DNA from: Pseudoxanthomonas suwonensis J47
GTDB taxonomy: Bacteria; Pseudomonadota; Gammaproteobacteria; Xanthomonadales; Xanthomonadaceae
Direction of reading: 5' to 3'
Assembly (NCBI RefSeq): GCF_000513955.1
Contig: NZ_AZUZ01000025.1
Location: 365 to 64,364 of the forward strand
Length of the DNA stretch: 64,000 bases
Made by a program: the position numbers and the translations under genes. Every line of letters begins with the position of its first letter. Position 1 is the first letter of the stretch. The notes beneath the pieces were generated by a model that saw only the letters and a program-made list of their open reading frames with translations, had not been told where the DNA came from and did no database searches. Shown here piece by piece: positions 1 to 12,017 of this stretch.

Positions 1-14
1 CACGCCATGGCGGC

Positions 15-223
15 GTGACTCAAACGAAATGGCCTCCGGAGAAGCCGGGGCGATTCATGCGTGGTGGAACCACGAAAACTGGTCCGGATGAAATCTTCAC
101 GCTCGACGAGCTGGCGGCGTTCAAAGTGGGTGGGACATGGCGGTTTCGGCGAGCGACATCGATCGCTGGATTGAAGATCGATCGCCAACCGAGACAAGAA
201 AAGGAGGTGATGCGCGAAGGTGA
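15..223 (+). pseudogene. Decayed excisionase/HTH DNA-binding gene
   Basis: The reading frame from 15 (or ATG 57) contains FTLDELAAF joined directly to KVGGTWRFRR, then loses sense. After about base 151 a frame two bases on gives SDIDRWIEDRSPTETRK and a stop at 221-223. Family proteins read DELAAFLK, a helix-turn-helix and then a P/AF-KVGGTWRFRRSDIDRWI segment. This copy therefore appears to have lost the recognition helices through an in-frame deletion between short AF-coding repeats, and then one base. In TLQC/LHR islands a DNA-binding gene of this sort opens the cluster. It cannot make a working regulator here unless the assembly is wrong. Confidence 0.7.
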
Positions 224-327
224 ACAGCTTGACTCCGACACGTACGCCGTATGGCCTGTGTGCCTTGGCATGGATCAGCAGACAAATGAATTGAGATATT
301 TGCTTAACTATTTTTTGGAGGTGTGAC

Positions 328-897
328 ATGAGTTTCGATCTGAAAAAGTTGGCCCCCTGGAACTGGTTCAAGAACGAACAGGAAGAGCAACAGGCGGCTG
401 CCTCGATGCCTGTGCAGCGCAATGACCAGCCTGTGGCAGGCGGTGCAGTCAGTCCGATCCTGCAATTGCATCGCGAGATCGACCGCCTCTTTGATGACGC
501 ATTCCGCGGGTTTGGTTTTCCGACTTTGGCCATGCCGCGTTGGCCGGCAGAGTGGCCAGGCATGCTGAAGCCGGCCGTGGACATCCAGGAAACTGATACG
601 CAGTACAGGATTGCTGTGGAAGTTCCAGGTGTCGAGGAGAAGGACATTCAGATCACGCTCGACAACGACGTGCTGGTGGTGCGCGGTGAAAAGCGGCAGG
701 AGCAGGAGAAGAAGGAGGGTGGCTTCCATCGGATCGAGCGGTCCTACGGCAGTTTTCAGCGTGCGCTGAACCTGCCCGGCGACGCCAATCAGGACTCCAT
801 CAAGGCCAATTTCAAGAATGGCGTGCTCACCATCACGATGGACAAGCGTGAGGCCAGTGCACCGAAGCAGGGGCGCTCCATTCCCATCAACAGCTGA
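328..897 (+). CDS. hsp20: Small heat shock protein, Hsp20/alpha-crystallin family
   Basis: A 189-residue ATP-independent holdase that binds unfolding proteins in the cytoplasm. The alpha-crystallin domain spans about residues 83-175, with the family signature FKNGVLTITM near its end. The tail RSIPIN is the I-x-I motif used for oligomer assembly. The N-terminal arm is rich in W, F and Q. The start is ATG 328, preceded by the strong Shine-Dalgarno GGAGGTG at 317-323. It is the first intact gene of the island cluster and lies 96 bases upstream of clpK. The equivalent gene in the Pseudomonas TLQC island is called shsp20c. Family assignment is certain; the role in heat resistance comes from related islands. 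Confidence 0.93.
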   Translation: MSFDLKKLAPWNWFKNEQEEQQAAASMPVQRNDQPVAGGAVSPILQLHREIDRLFDDAFRGFGFPTLAMPRWPAEWPGMLKPAVDIQETDTQYRIAVEVPGVEEKDIQITLDNDVLVVRGEKRQEQEKKEGGFHRIERSYGSFQRALNLPGDANQDSIKANFKNGVLTITMDKREASAPKQGRSIPINS

Positions 898-936
898 AAT
901 CGACTGCCGCTTGCGTACTTGATCAATCAACTCGCA

Positions 937-967
937 GACGAGGTGCCATGACACGCGGCACCTCGTC
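937..967 (+). promoter_or_regulatory. Perfect 11-bp inverted repeat upstream of clpK
   Basis: GACGAGGTGCC (937-947) pairs with GGCACCTCGTC (957-967) around a 9-base loop. It lies between hsp20 and clpK, 26 bases before the clpK start. There is no T-run after it, so a simple intrinsic terminator is unlikely. It could be a processing or stability hairpin, or an operator. Confidence 0.55.
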
Positions 968-975
968 GCCCCAAT

Positions 976-988
976 CACTCCAGGAGTG
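976..988 (+). promoter_or_regulatory. Short hairpin containing the clpK Shine-Dalgarno
   Basis: CACTC (976-980) can pair with GAGTG (984-988) across the loop CAG. The Shine-Dalgarno AGGAG (982-986) lies in the loop and right arm, 7 bases before the ATG at 994. The pairing could mask the ribosome binding site at low temperature. This is an inference from sequence complementarity only. Confidence 0.4.
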
Positions 989-993
989 CCAGC

Positions 994-3861
<2,868 letters not shown>

Positions 3862-3877
3862 TGCATCGGGGGCTGTC

Positions 3878-5308
3878 ATGTCTGCTTCCCATGGCCTGGC
3901 ATCGGCAGCCACCCTGGCCTCACTCGGGGCGGCGCTCGCCGCTGCGGGGCACGCGGTCGTCTACAAGCGTGACCCGCGATCGGCCGCGCTTTGGGTGCTG
4001 CTGATCGCGCTGCTACCGCTTGGCGGTTCGCTGCTGTACCTGTTGTTCGGTATCAACCGCTATCAGCGGCGGGCGCGGAGGCTGTACCCGGGCGGTGGTC
4101 GCGCATCGCCGACGACAGACTGTGTGGAGGTCCCCGCCACGCTGCCGTCGGCGTTCGCCGGCCTAGCGCATCTGGTGGGGCGCGCCACCGGTCAGCCGCT
4201 GACCGGTGGCAATCGCATCGAGCCACTGGTCGATGGCGAGCAGGCCTACCCGGCCATGCTCGCCGCGATCGACTCGGCCCGTCACAGCGTTGCCCTGACG
4301 TCCTACATCTTCGATGGCCAGGGCATCGGTACGCAGTTTGTCGAAGCCCTGCAGCGTGCCCATGCGCGCGGCGTGCAGGTGCGGGTGCTGATCGACGATG
4401 TCTCCGCACGATGGGTACGCCAGAGCGCCCATCGGCGGCTGAAGCGCAGCGGATTAATGGTGGCATCGTTCAATCCGACGCTGATCCCCGCACGGCTGCA
4501 TGCCGCGCACCTGCGCAATCACCGCAAGCTGCTGGTGGTCGACGGCGAAACAGGCTTCACCGGCGGCATGAACATCTTCAGTCCGTACTGGCGGCCCGAT
4601 GCGCCCGAGCAGGCCTGCCATGACTTGCATTTCCGCCTGCAGGGCCCGGTCGTCGCCGATCTCAAGCGCTGCTTCACCGAGGATTGGTGCGACACCACGG
4701 ACGAGCGGCTCGACGAGCGCTTCTGGGGTGGGCGGCCTGCGCCGGCTGCCGAGCTGGGTACAAGTTGGGCCAGAGGCATTGAGGCCGGCCCGGACGAAAC
4801 CCTGGACCGGATGCGTTGGACATTCATGGGGGCCTTGAGTGCGGCACAGCAGTCGGTTCGCATCTGGACGCCCTACTTCGTGCCCGATCAGCCGATGATC
4901 GCGGCGCTGAATACGGCCGCCTTGCGCGGCGTACGGATCGAGGTGCTCACGCCTGCCAACGGCGATCACCCGTCCGTGCAATGGGCGGCCCGCGCCCATT
5001 ACTGGCAGGTGATGGAGCATGGCGTACGGATCTTCGAGCGGCCCGGCCCCTTCGACCACACCAAGCTGATGCTGGTCGATGGCGCCTGGTGCTGCCTGGG
5101 GTCGGCCAACTGGGACGCGCGCAGCCTGAGGCTCAACTTCGAGTTCAATGTCGAGGTGTACGACGCTGCGCTGTGTGACCGTCTCGAAGCACTTTTCGAT
5201 ACCACACGCGACGCGTCGGCCCTTGTCACACCCACGGCCGTGCGCACGCGTCCGCTTGCCGTAAAGGTGCGCGACGGTGTCGCCCGCCTGTTCACACCGG
5301 TTCTATAG
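3878..5308 (+). CDS. Cardiolipin synthase-like phospholipase D family protein
   Basis: A 476-residue membrane-anchored member of the PLD superfamily. Two hydrophobic helices lie at about residues 7-25 and 33-55. They are followed by two catalytic HKD motifs: NHRKLLVVDG near residue 214, and DHTKLMLVDG near 394 followed by GSANWD. This is the layout of bacterial cardiolipin synthases, which join two phosphatidylglycerols. The frame is open further upstream, but ATG 3878 lies 17 bases after the clpK stop and begins the hydrophobic segment directly. A PLD/cls gene sits between clpK and ftsH in related heat-resistance islands, where it presumably adjusts the membrane under stress. The exact substrate is unproven. 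Confidence 0.88.
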   Translation: MSASHGLASAATLASLGAALAAAGHAVVYKRDPRSAALWVLLIALLPLGGSLLYLLFGINRYQRRARRLYPGGGRASPTTDCVEVPATLPSAFAGLAHLVGRATGQPLTGGNRIEPLVDGEQAYPAMLAAIDSARHSVALTSYIFDGQGIGTQFVEALQRAHARGVQVRVLIDDVSARWVRQSAHRRLKRSGLMVASFNPTLIPARLHAAHLRNHRKLLVVDGETGFTGGMNIFSPYWRPDAPEQACHDLHFRLQGPVVADLKRCFTEDWCDTTDERLDERFWGGRPAPAAELGTSWARGIEAGPDETLDRMRWTFMGALSAAQQSVRIWTPYFVPDQPMIAALNTAALRGVRIEVLTPANGDHPSVQWAARAHYWQVMEHGVRIFERPGPFDHTKLMLVDGAWCCLGSANWDARSLRLNFEFNVEVYDAALCDRLEALFDTTRDASALVTPTAVRTRPLAVKVRDGVARLFTPVL

Positions 5309-5335
5309 AGAAACGACTTTCGGAGAACAACGCTG

Positions 5336-7201
5336 ATGGAAAAGAAAGATCAATGGAACGTCGGCTACTGGATCGTTGCCGGCCTGATGCTGTTGATGCT
5401 CCAGAACTACTGGCAAGCGGCGCAGACCGTCGAGCCGGTGCCGTACAGCGAATTCGAGAAGGCTTTGGCCGAAGGCCGCGTCGCCGAGGTGCTGGTGTCG
5501 GACCGTACCGTGACCGGGCGTCTGAAATCGCCGGACGCCCGTGGCAAGAACACCATCGTTGCGACCCGCGTCGAACCTGATCTGGCGGAGCGCCTGTCCA
5601 AATACGAGGTTCCTTATGCACGGGTGGTGGAAAGCACCTGGCTGCGCGATCTGCTGTCATGGATTCTGCCGGCAGTAGCATTCTTTGGCGTCTGGTTTTT
5701 CCTCTTCCGCCGCTTTGCCGAGAAGCAGGGCATGGGCGGTTTCCTGAGCATTGGCAAGAGCCGCGCCAAAGTGTTCATGGAGAAAAACACGGGCGTGACC
5801 TTCGCGGATGTGGCGGGCGTGGACGAGGCCAAGGCTGAACTCGTCGAGATCGTCGATTTCCTGAAGAGCCCGCAGGACTATGGCCGCCTCGGTGCGCACA
5901 TCCCCAAAGGCGTACTGTTGGTGGGCCCGCCGGGCACGGGCAAGACCTTGCTGGCCAAGGCGGTGGCCGGCGAAGCCGGGGTGCCGTTCTTTTCCATCTC
6001 CGGCTCGGAGTTCGTCGAGATGTTCGTCGGCGTGGGGGCCGCGCGCGTGCGCGACTTGTTCGAGCAGGCCCGCACCCAGGCGCCCGCCATTATCTTCATC
6101 GACGAACTCGACGCTCTCGGCCGCGCGCGCGGTGCGGGTGGGCCGATCGGCGGCCACGACGAGCGCGAGCAGACGCTCAACCAGCTGCTCACCGAGATGG
6201 ATGGCTTCGACAGTTCGGTGGGACTCATCATCCTGGCTGCCACCAATCGCCCCGAAATTCTCGACCAGGCGCTGCTGCGCGCCGGCCGTTTCGACCGCCA
6301 GGTGCTGGTGGACCGGCCCGACAAGAAGGGGCGTCTCGACATCCTGAAGGTCCATGTCAAGAAGGTCACCCTCGGCCGCGACGTGGACCTGGAGCAGGTC
6401 GCGGCGCTGACCACCGGCTTTTCCGGCGCCGACCTGGCCAACCTGGTAAATGAAGCGGCGTTGGCTGCGACACGGCGCCGCGCGCAGGCGGTGGAGTTAC
6501 AGGACTTCACCGCAGCCATTGAACGCATCGTGGCCGGGCTCGAGAAGAAGAACCGCGTGCTCAGCCCGAAGGAGCGGGAAACCGTGGCCTACCACGAGAT
6601 GGGCCATGCGCTGGTGGCACTGGCCTTGCCAGGGACCGATCCCGTGCACAAGGTGTCGATCGTTCCGCGTGGCATCGGCGCGCTTGGCTACACGATGCAA
6701 CGCCCCACCGAAGACCGTTTCCTGATGACACGCGCCGATCTCGAGCACAAGATCGCCGTGCTGTTGGGCGGGCGCGCCGCCGAGAAACTGGTGTTCGGCG
6801 AACTGTCCACAGGCGCGGCGGACGATCTGGCGCGCGCCACCGACATTGCCCGCGACATGATCACGCGCTTCGGCATGGACGAGGGGCTGGGCTACATCGC
6901 CTTCGAGGCGCAAAGGCCGCGCTTTCTCGATGTGCCCGAACTGGCGCAAGGGGGCTGCCGGATGGCGGAGTCCACCCAGGCGCGCATCGACCAGGCCATC
7001 CGCGACATCATGATGGGCGCGTTCGATCGCGCCTACGGGCTTCTCGACCGTAATCGCGAGGTGCTGGAGCGCTGCGCACGCGAGCTGCTGGCGCGCGAAA
7101 CCCTCGATGAAAACGATATCCGCCAGTTGACTCAAGGGCTACGGCGCGAATCCCGCGATGCTGGTGCCCAAGCGGTGTCATCGTCACCAACCAATCCTTG
7201 A
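5336..7201 (+). CDS. ftsH: ATP-dependent zinc metalloprotease FtsH (island copy)
   Basis: A 621-residue inner-membrane AAA+ protease that degrades unassembled membrane proteins and some regulators. Two transmembrane helices (about 8-24 and 104-121) flank a short periplasmic domain. The AAA domain has Walker A GPPGTGKT at 197-204, Walker [10 protein letters not shown] and the arginine-containing RAGRFDR segment. The zinc site is HEMGH at residues 420-424. Start ATG 5336 is preceded by CGGAG. It follows cls by 27 bases and precedes trxC by 12. It is probably an accessory copy beside a chromosomal ftsH outside the window, as in other TLQC/LHR islands; that cannot be checked here. Confidence 0.95.
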   Translation: MEKKDQWNVGYWIVAGLMLLMLQNYWQAAQTVEPVPYSEFEKALAEGRVAEVLVSDRTVTGRLKSPDARGKNTIVATRVEPDLAERLSKYEVPYARVVESTWLRDLLSWILPAVAFFGVWFFLFRRFAEKQGMGGFLSIGKSRAKVFMEKNTGVTFADVAGVDEAKAELVEIVDFLKSPQDYGRLGAHIPKGVLLVGPPGTGKTLLAKAVAGEAGVPFFSISGSEFVEMFVGVGAARVRDLFEQARTQAPAIIFIDELDALGRARGAGGPIGGHDEREQTLNQLLTEMDGFDSSVGLIILAATNRPEILDQALLRAGRFDRQVLVDRPDKKGRLDILKVHVKKVTLGRDVDLEQVAALTTGFSGADLANLVNEAALAATRRRAQAVELQDFTAAIERIVAGLEKKNRVLSPKERETVAYHEMGHALVALALPGTDPVHKVSIVPRGIGALGYTMQRPTEDRFLMTRADLEHKIAVLLGGRAAEKLVFGELSTGAADDLARATDIARDMITRFGMDEGLGYIAFEAQRPRFLDVPELAQGGCRMAESTQARIDQAIRDIMMGAFDRAYGLLDRNREVLERCARELLARETLDENDIRQLTQGLRRESRDAGAQAVSSSPTNP

Positions 7202-7213
7202 TGGAGTTGCACC

Positions 7214-7657
7214 ATGACCGGCAGCGTTCACATTGTTTGCCCGCACTGCCAATCCATCAACCGCGTACCGACAGCGAAGATGGACGACCACCCCAATTGC
7301 GGCCGGTGCCAGCATCCGCTGTTCACCGGCGAGCCCATTGAGCTGACCGCAGCCACGTTCGCCCGTCATGCCGAGCGCAATGACATTCCCTTGCTGGTCG
7401 ATTTCTGGGCACCCTGGTGCGGGCCCTGCAAGATGATGGCGCCGCAGTTCCAGCAGGCCGCGCGCCTACTGGAACCCAAGGTCCGGCTCGCCAAGGTCAA
7501 CACCGAAGCCGAGCCACATCTGGCCGCGCAGTTCGGCATCCGCAGCATTCCCACCCTGGCGCTATTCCGCAACGGGCGAGAGATCGCGCGCCAGGCCGGC
7601 GCCATTGGGGCGCAGGACATCGTGCGCTGGGCATCGGCTGCGCAGTCCGGACGCTGA
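7214..7657 (+). CDS. trxC: Thioredoxin 2-type (TrxC) protein with zinc finger
   Basis: A 147-residue cytoplasmic disulfide reductase. The N-terminus has paired cysteines C9-x2-C12 and C29-x2-C32, the zinc-binding finger that separates TrxC from TrxA. The thioredoxin fold follows with the active site WCGPC at residues 68-72 and the conserved cis-proline segment SIPTLALF. Zinc-containing thioredoxins resist oxidative stress and also refold proteins, which fits a heat/oxidant island. It sits 12 bases after ftsH and only 3 bases before the antiporter gene, so translation is probably coupled. Confidence 0.93.
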   Translation: MTGSVHIVCPHCQSINRVPTAKMDDHPNCGRCQHPLFTGEPIELTAATFARHAERNDIPLLVDFWAPWCGPCKMMAPQFQQAARLLEPKVRLAKVNTEAEPHLAAQFGIRSIPTLALFRNGREIARQAGAIGAQDIVRWASAAQSGR

Positions 7658-7660
7658 ACG

Positions 7661-9349
7661 ATGCAGGACTTGCTCGGTACGACCCTCACGCTGCTGGCTG
7701 CGTGCAGTCTGGCGGCCGTGGTTACAGCAAAGCTGAAGACACCGGCCCTGCTCGGCTATATCGTCGTCGGTGCAGTGCTGGGGCCATCGGTGGCGGCTTG
7801 GATCGTGCCAGGGGCGCCATTGGGCTTTCTGTCCGAGCTGGGGGTGGCGCTGCTGCTGTTCTTGGTCGGCCTGGAGTTCTCTCTCAGCCATTTCTGGCTC
7901 ACCCGCAAGACGGTGCTGGTGGCCGGCATGCTCCAGATGGCGGTGATTGCGACGCCGCTCGCGCTGATTCTGATGGCGCTGGGGCTTGAGCCCAACGCAG
8001 CTGCGCTCCTGGGCGCGGCTGCTGCGATGTCGTCCACGGCACTCGTCAGCAGGCAACTGGCCGATCAAGGCGAGTTGACGACACGCCATGGCCGCAGCGC
8101 CATTGCTGTGCTGGTGCTTCAGGATCTAGCCAGCGTGCCACTGCTCGCCCTGGTGGCGATTTGGGCCAGGGGCGATTCGACCAGTATCGGCGGTGTCGTG
8201 CTGGAAGTTCTCGGTGTGCTATTGCTGTTTGGCGTGTCGGCCGTGGTCTCTCGTCGCCTGCTGCACACGTTGTTGGGCTGGGTAGCCCGTCTGGGGCATG
8301 AAGAAGCCTTCGTGCTGGTTTCGCTCTCCGTGGTGGTGGCTGCTGCGGGAGCTGCACATGCGCTGGGCGTATCTGCGGCCCTGGGTGCATTTCTCGCCGG
8401 CATGGTGCTGGGCAAGAGCGACTTCCGGCACCACATGGAAGAACACCTCAAGCCGTTTCGTGACGTGCTTTCAGGCTTGTTTTTCGTCACCATCGGCTTG
8501 CAGTTGGACCTGGTGCAGTTGGTGGCGGCACCGCTGGCGGTGTTGGCCTGGATGCTGGCCTGGGTCCCCATGAAAATGGGACTCAATCTCCTGGCATTGC
8601 GGGCTTCGCGCCTTTCTGCGCTGGACGCTTGGCGTACAGGCATTATGCTGGGACATGGCGGTGAGTTCGCGCTGTTGCTGTCGGGAATGGTGTTGCAGCA
8701 GCGGCTGATCGATGCGGCAGTGGTGCAGCCGATGCTGGTAGCCTTGGTTCTGAGCATGGCGTTGGCACCGGTATTCATCCGCCACCATGACTGGTTGGCG
8801 ATCCGCTTGAGTCGCTCGGGTTCCGCCGCGCCCTTGCCGCAAGCTGAGGAGGGCGATGCAGCCATACAAGCACAGGCGCTACGCGACCATGTCATCGTCT
8901 GCGGTGCCGACGAGCTCGGTCTCGTGCTCGGTCAGCCCCTCAAGCTGGCAGGCGTCGCCCACCTGCTGCTGGAGTCGGATGCCGAGCAGGCGGCAACGGC
9001 GCGAGCGGCGGGAGCCCCCGTGGTTTATGGCGATGCCAGCCGCCCCGATACATTGCACGCCACAGGACTGTCGCAGGCCCGCCTGGTTGTGGTGACGTTC
9101 CCTCATCCGCAATCGGTGTTCCGTATTGCGCGAGCAGTGCGCCAGCGCCACCCGGCTTTGCCCGTCGTGGTTGTGTGCTGGCGTGAGAGCGAAGCCCTTG
9201 TTTTGAAGGAACTGCCGAACGTTCACGTCTACAAGGCAGCCATTGCCCCGGCGCTGGGGCTGGCAGAACAAGTGATGCAGCTCGGCGGTGTTCCAGTCAC
9301 CGCTGCCAATGGCGCACTGTCGTCAATGCGCAATGCCACTACTTTATGA
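7661..9349 (+). CDS. kefB: KefB/KefC-type cation:proton antiporter
   Basis: A 562-residue inner-membrane protein of the CPA2 family. About twelve hydrophobic segments fill residues 5-380, with the family stretch LLLFLVGLEFSLSHF near 65. A cytoplasmic TrkA-N (RCK) nucleotide-binding domain begins near residue 408 with the Rossmann-like HVIVCGADELG. Homologues export potassium in exchange for protons when electrophiles are sensed. Glutathione gating is known for the E. coli proteins and is not shown here. It begins 3 bases after trxC. A kefB-like gene follows trx in known heat-resistance islands. Confidence 0.9.
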   Translation: MQDLLGTTLTLLAACSLAAVVTAKLKTPALLGYIVVGAVLGPSVAAWIVPGAPLGFLSELGVALLLFLVGLEFSLSHFWLTRKTVLVAGMLQMAVIATPLALILMALGLEPNAAALLGAAAAMSSTALVSRQLADQGELTTRHGRSAIAVLVLQDLASVPLLALVAIWARGDSTSIGGVVLEVLGVLLLFGVSAVVSRRLLHTLLGWVARLGHEEAFVLVSLSVVVAAAGAAHALGVSAALGAFLAGMVLGKSDFRHHMEEHLKPFRDVLSGLFFVTIGLQLDLVQLVAAPLAVLAWMLAWVPMKMGLNLLALRASRLSALDAWRTGIMLGHGGEFALLLSGMVLQQRLIDAAVVQPMLVALVLSMALAPVFIRHHDWLAIRLSRSGSAAPLPQAEEGDAAIQAQALRDHVIVCGADELGLVLGQPLKLAGVAHLLLESDAEQAATARAAGAPVVYGDASRPDTLHATGLSQARLVVVTFPHPQSVFRIARAVRQRHPALPVVVVCWRESEALVLKELPNVHVYKAAIAPALGLAEQVMQLGGVPVTAANGALSSMRNATTL

Positions 9350-9371
9350 ACCACAAGGGTGCAAGTTTCCT

Positions 9372-9860
9372 ATGAAATCAGAACGTCTCAACCCATTTCG
9401 GCTTTTTCGCGACCAGTGGGCCGTCATGAGCTTCTATGAACGCTTCGAGCAGGTCGTGGCGCTGCTCCTGTCGGCGGTGATTGCCGTGATCATCGTCGTG
9501 TCGCTGATTCAGCTGATCTCCATCGTCTTCACCCTGCTCATCATCGATGCCTTCAATCCGCTCGATCACAAGGTGTTCCAGAGCGTGTTCGGCATGATCA
9601 TGACGCTGTTGATCGCGATGGAGTTCAAGCACTCGATCGTGCGCGTGGCATTGCGCCGCGACAGCATCATCCAGGTCAAGACGGTGATCCTGATCGCGCT
9701 GATCGCGCTCGCGCGCAAATTCGTGATTCTCGACCCTGATGTCAGCCCGGGAAAAATCGCCGCCTTGGCGGGGGCGACCCTGGCCCTGGGGGCTGCTTAC
9801 TGGCTGCTGCGCGAGCGCGATGACAGAGTGACCAAGGAAGCCCCGCGTGAGCCGTCGTGA
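9372..9860 (+). CDS. psiE: PsiE family membrane protein
   Basis: A 162-residue inner-membrane protein with four predicted hydrophobic helices between about residues 25 and 145, and charged ends. PsiE in E. coli is phosphate-starvation inducible with no known biochemical role. The frame is open from 9288, but ATG 9372 lies 22 bases after the antiporter stop, begins the normal N-terminus and has AAGGG upstream. The gene overlaps the next one by 14 bases. The contribution of psiE to heat resistance in related islands is unclear. Confidence 0.82.
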   Translation: MKSERLNPFRLFRDQWAVMSFYERFEQVVALLLSAVIAVIIVVSLIQLISIVFTLLIIDAFNPLDHKVFQSVFGMIMTLLIAMEFKHSIVRVALRRDSIIQVKTVILIALIALARKFVILDPDVSPGKIAALAGATLALGAAYWLLRERDDRVTKEAPREPS

Positions 9861-10809
9861 CTTTGGCGTAGCGGCAGAAGCCTGGTCGCGGCATCGCTGG
9901 CTCAACCGCCTGCAAACAGTGCTGCTGATCGTGACCCTGCTCGGCATTGCCGCCCTGGCCGGCAGTCTGCTTTTCGGCGATATGGGGCTATGGCTGGCAC
10001 TGGCAGCAGGAGGCCTTGCGCTGCTGGTCGAGCCAGCCGCTGCGTCGAGTCTGACCCTGCGATTCTATCGTGCGCGTGCCGTGCACCCGAGCGAAGCGCC
10101 CGATCTGTGGGCCTTGGTGCGCGAGCTGGCGGCACGGGCCGGTTTGCCTGCCGTGCCGGTGCCGCACTACGCCCCCAGCGCCATGGTCAATGCGTTCGCC
10201 ACCGGTTCGGCCCATCGCTCCGCCATCGTGCTCACCGATGGACTCCTGCGTAGCCTCACGCCGCGCGAGCTCACCGGCGTGGTTGCCCATGAGGTGGCTC
10301 ACATCGCCAACGAGGACCTGCGCGTGATGGGGCTGGCGGACTCCATCAGCCGGCTGACGCATTTCATGGCTGTGCTCGGACAAGTTGCCATCCTGTTCAG
10401 TTTTCCGGCGTTGCTGTTGGGCGCGGTGGATGTCAATTGGCCCGCGTTACTGTTGCTGGCGGTCGCGCCACAACTGGCGCTGCTGGCCCAGCTCGGCTTG
10501 TCGCGGGTGCGCGAGTTCGACGCCGATCGGCTGGCGGCCGAGCTGACGGGCGATCCGCAGGGGCTCGCCCTTGCGTTGGCGAAAATCGAGCGGGTCAGCC
10601 GATCCTGGCGTGCCTGGCTGCTGCCGGGCTGGGGCAATCCTGAGCCTTCTTGGCTGCGAACACACCCTGCAACCGCTGCACGTATCGAACGATTGCGGGA
10701 GCTGTCGGCGCCGGTTCATCCGACGCCACTTCATTCGCCTTACATCTTGCCAAACTCCACTGTTTCGCCGCGCTCGCCGCGTTGGCGGCCGGGTGGTCTG
10801 TGGCGCTGA
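9847..10809 (+). CDS. M48 family membrane metalloprotease (HtpX-like)
   Basis: A 320-residue zinc protease of the inner membrane. Two hydrophobic helices near residues 20-65 precede the catalytic domain with HEVAH at 148-152. A second pair of helices lies near 175-225, followed by the conserved EFDADRLAAELTG segment that supplies the third zinc ligand. HtpX homologues degrade misfolded membrane proteins together with FtsH, which is encoded in the same cluster. The GTG start at 9847 overlaps the psiE end, suggesting translational coupling. Confidence 0.88.
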   Translation: MSRRDFGVAAEAWSRHRWLNRLQTVLLIVTLLGIAALAGSLLFGDMGLWLALAAGGLALLVEPAAASSLTLRFYRARAVHPSEAPDLWALVRELAARAGLPAVPVPHYAPSAMVNAFATGSAHRSAIVLTDGLLRSLTPRELTGVVAHEVAHIANEDLRVMGLADSISRLTHFMAVLGQVAILFSFPALLLGAVDVNWPALLLLAVAPQLALLAQLGLSRVREFDADRLAAELTGDPQGLALALAKIERVSRSWRAWLLPGWGNPEPSWLRTHPATAARIERLRELSAPVHPTPLHSPYILPNSTVSPRSPRWRPGGLWR

Positions 10810-10828
10810 TTTTCAACCGGAGATATTT

Positions 10829-11980
10829 ATGGCCTACATCGACCCCTATAACCGCGCAGCACCAGGCCATTTTGTCCGACGCTGGCTGGTCATCACTGCC
10901 TGCATCGCGGCGCTCATGCTGTTGTGGCAGTTTCTCCCCGCCATCGAAGCGTGGTTCACGCCTGCGCAGGCGGCCGAACGCACTGTGACGCCGCGCGACG
11001 ACCTGGCGCAGGACGAAAAAGCCACGATCGAGCTGTTCGAGAAGTCGCGTGCATCGGTCGTCTACATCTCCACGGCGCAGTTGGTGCGTGATGTCTGGTC
11101 GCGCAATGTTTTTTCCGTTCCACGCGGAACAGGGTCAGGCTTCATCTGGGACGAAGCGGGTCATGTCGTGACCAATTTCCATGTCATCCAGGGCGCATCT
11201 TCTGCTACGGTCAAACTGGCCGACGGACGCGACTACCAGGCCGCACTCGTCGGCGCCAGCCCGGCGCACGACATTGCGGTGCTCAAGATCGGTGTCGGCT
11301 TCAAACGCCCACCTGCGGTGCCGGTGGGCACCAGCGCTGACCTCAAGGTGGGGCAGAAGGTGTTCGCCATCGGCAATCCGTTCGGGCTCGACTGGACGCT
11401 GACCACCGGCATCGTGTCCGCGCTCGACCGGAGCCTCGCGGGAGAAGCGGGAGGCCCAGCCATCGAGCACCTGATCCAGACTGACGCCGCCATCAACCCG
11501 GGCAACTCCGGTGGTCCGCTGCTCGATTCCGCCGGACGACTCATCGGCATCAACACCGCCATTTACAGCCCATCCGGCGCATCGGCCGGCATCGGCTTTT
11601 CCGTGCCGGTCGATACCGTCATGCGGGTGGTGCCGCAGCTCATCAAGAACGGCAAGTACATCCGCCCGGCGCTGGGCATCGAGGTGGACGAGCAACTCAA
11701 CGCGCGCCTGCAGGGCATGATCGGTAGCCGAGGCGTGTTCGTGTTGCGGGTCACCCCAGGCTCGGCCGCACAGAAGGCGGGGCTTGTCGGGATCGAGGTC
11801 TCACCGCAAGGCATCGTACCGGGTGATCGTATCGTCAACATCGATGGCGCGGCCATAGACGATGTGGCCGAGTTGTTGGCCCGGCTCGATGACAAGCAGG
11901 TTGGCGATGTGGTGGTCTTATTGGTGGAGCGGGATGGCAAGTCGCGCGAGGTGCGTGTGGAGCTGCAGCCCGGCGTTTGA
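10829..11980 (+). CDS. degP: DegP/DegS-type periplasmic trypsin-like protease with one PDZ domain
   Basis: A 383-residue HtrA-family serine protease. An N-terminal hydrophobic helix (about residues 20-38) is followed by the AQA-A sequence, which could be a signal cleavage site or a membrane anchor. The catalytic triad is His118 (TNFHVI), Asp148 (HDIAVLK) and Ser227 (GNSGGP). Only one PDZ domain follows (about 290-380), against two in DegP, so the layout is closer to DegS. ATG 10829 with GGAG upstream is the start; the longer open frame is not used. It is the last intact gene of the cluster and would cover the periplasm. Confidence 0.92.
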   Translation: MAYIDPYNRAAPGHFVRRWLVITACIAALMLLWQFLPAIEAWFTPAQAAERTVTPRDDLAQDEKATIELFEKSRASVVYISTAQLVRDVWSRNVFSVPRGTGSGFIWDEAGHVVTNFHVIQGASSATVKLADGRDYQAALVGASPAHDIAVLKIGVGFKRPPAVPVGTSADLKVGQKVFAIGNPFGLDWTLTTGIVSALDRSLAGEAGGPAIEHLIQTDAAINPGNSGGPLLDSAGRLIGINTAIYSPSGASAGIGFSVPVDTVMRVVPQLIKNGKYIRPALGIEVDEQLNARLQGMIGSRGVFVLRVTPGSAAQKAGLVGIEVSPQGIVPGDRIVNIDGAAIDDVAELLARLDDKQVGDVVVLLVERDGKSREVRVELQPGV

Positions 11981-12017
11981 TCCAGCAATGGACTGTTGCG
12001 ATGAGAAGGGGCGTCAT

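Noticed and set aside
240-327. Heat-shock sigma factor promoter or ROSE thermometer before hsp20
   Set aside because: No CTTGAA/CCCCAT pair with correct spacing and no U(U/C)GCU motif. TTGGCA at 265 lacks a good -10 partner, so no call was made.
10571-10828. Longer N-terminus for the DegP-like protease
   Set aside because: It overlaps the M48 gene, has no family similarity, and ATG 10829 has a good Shine-Dalgarno followed by a membrane helix.
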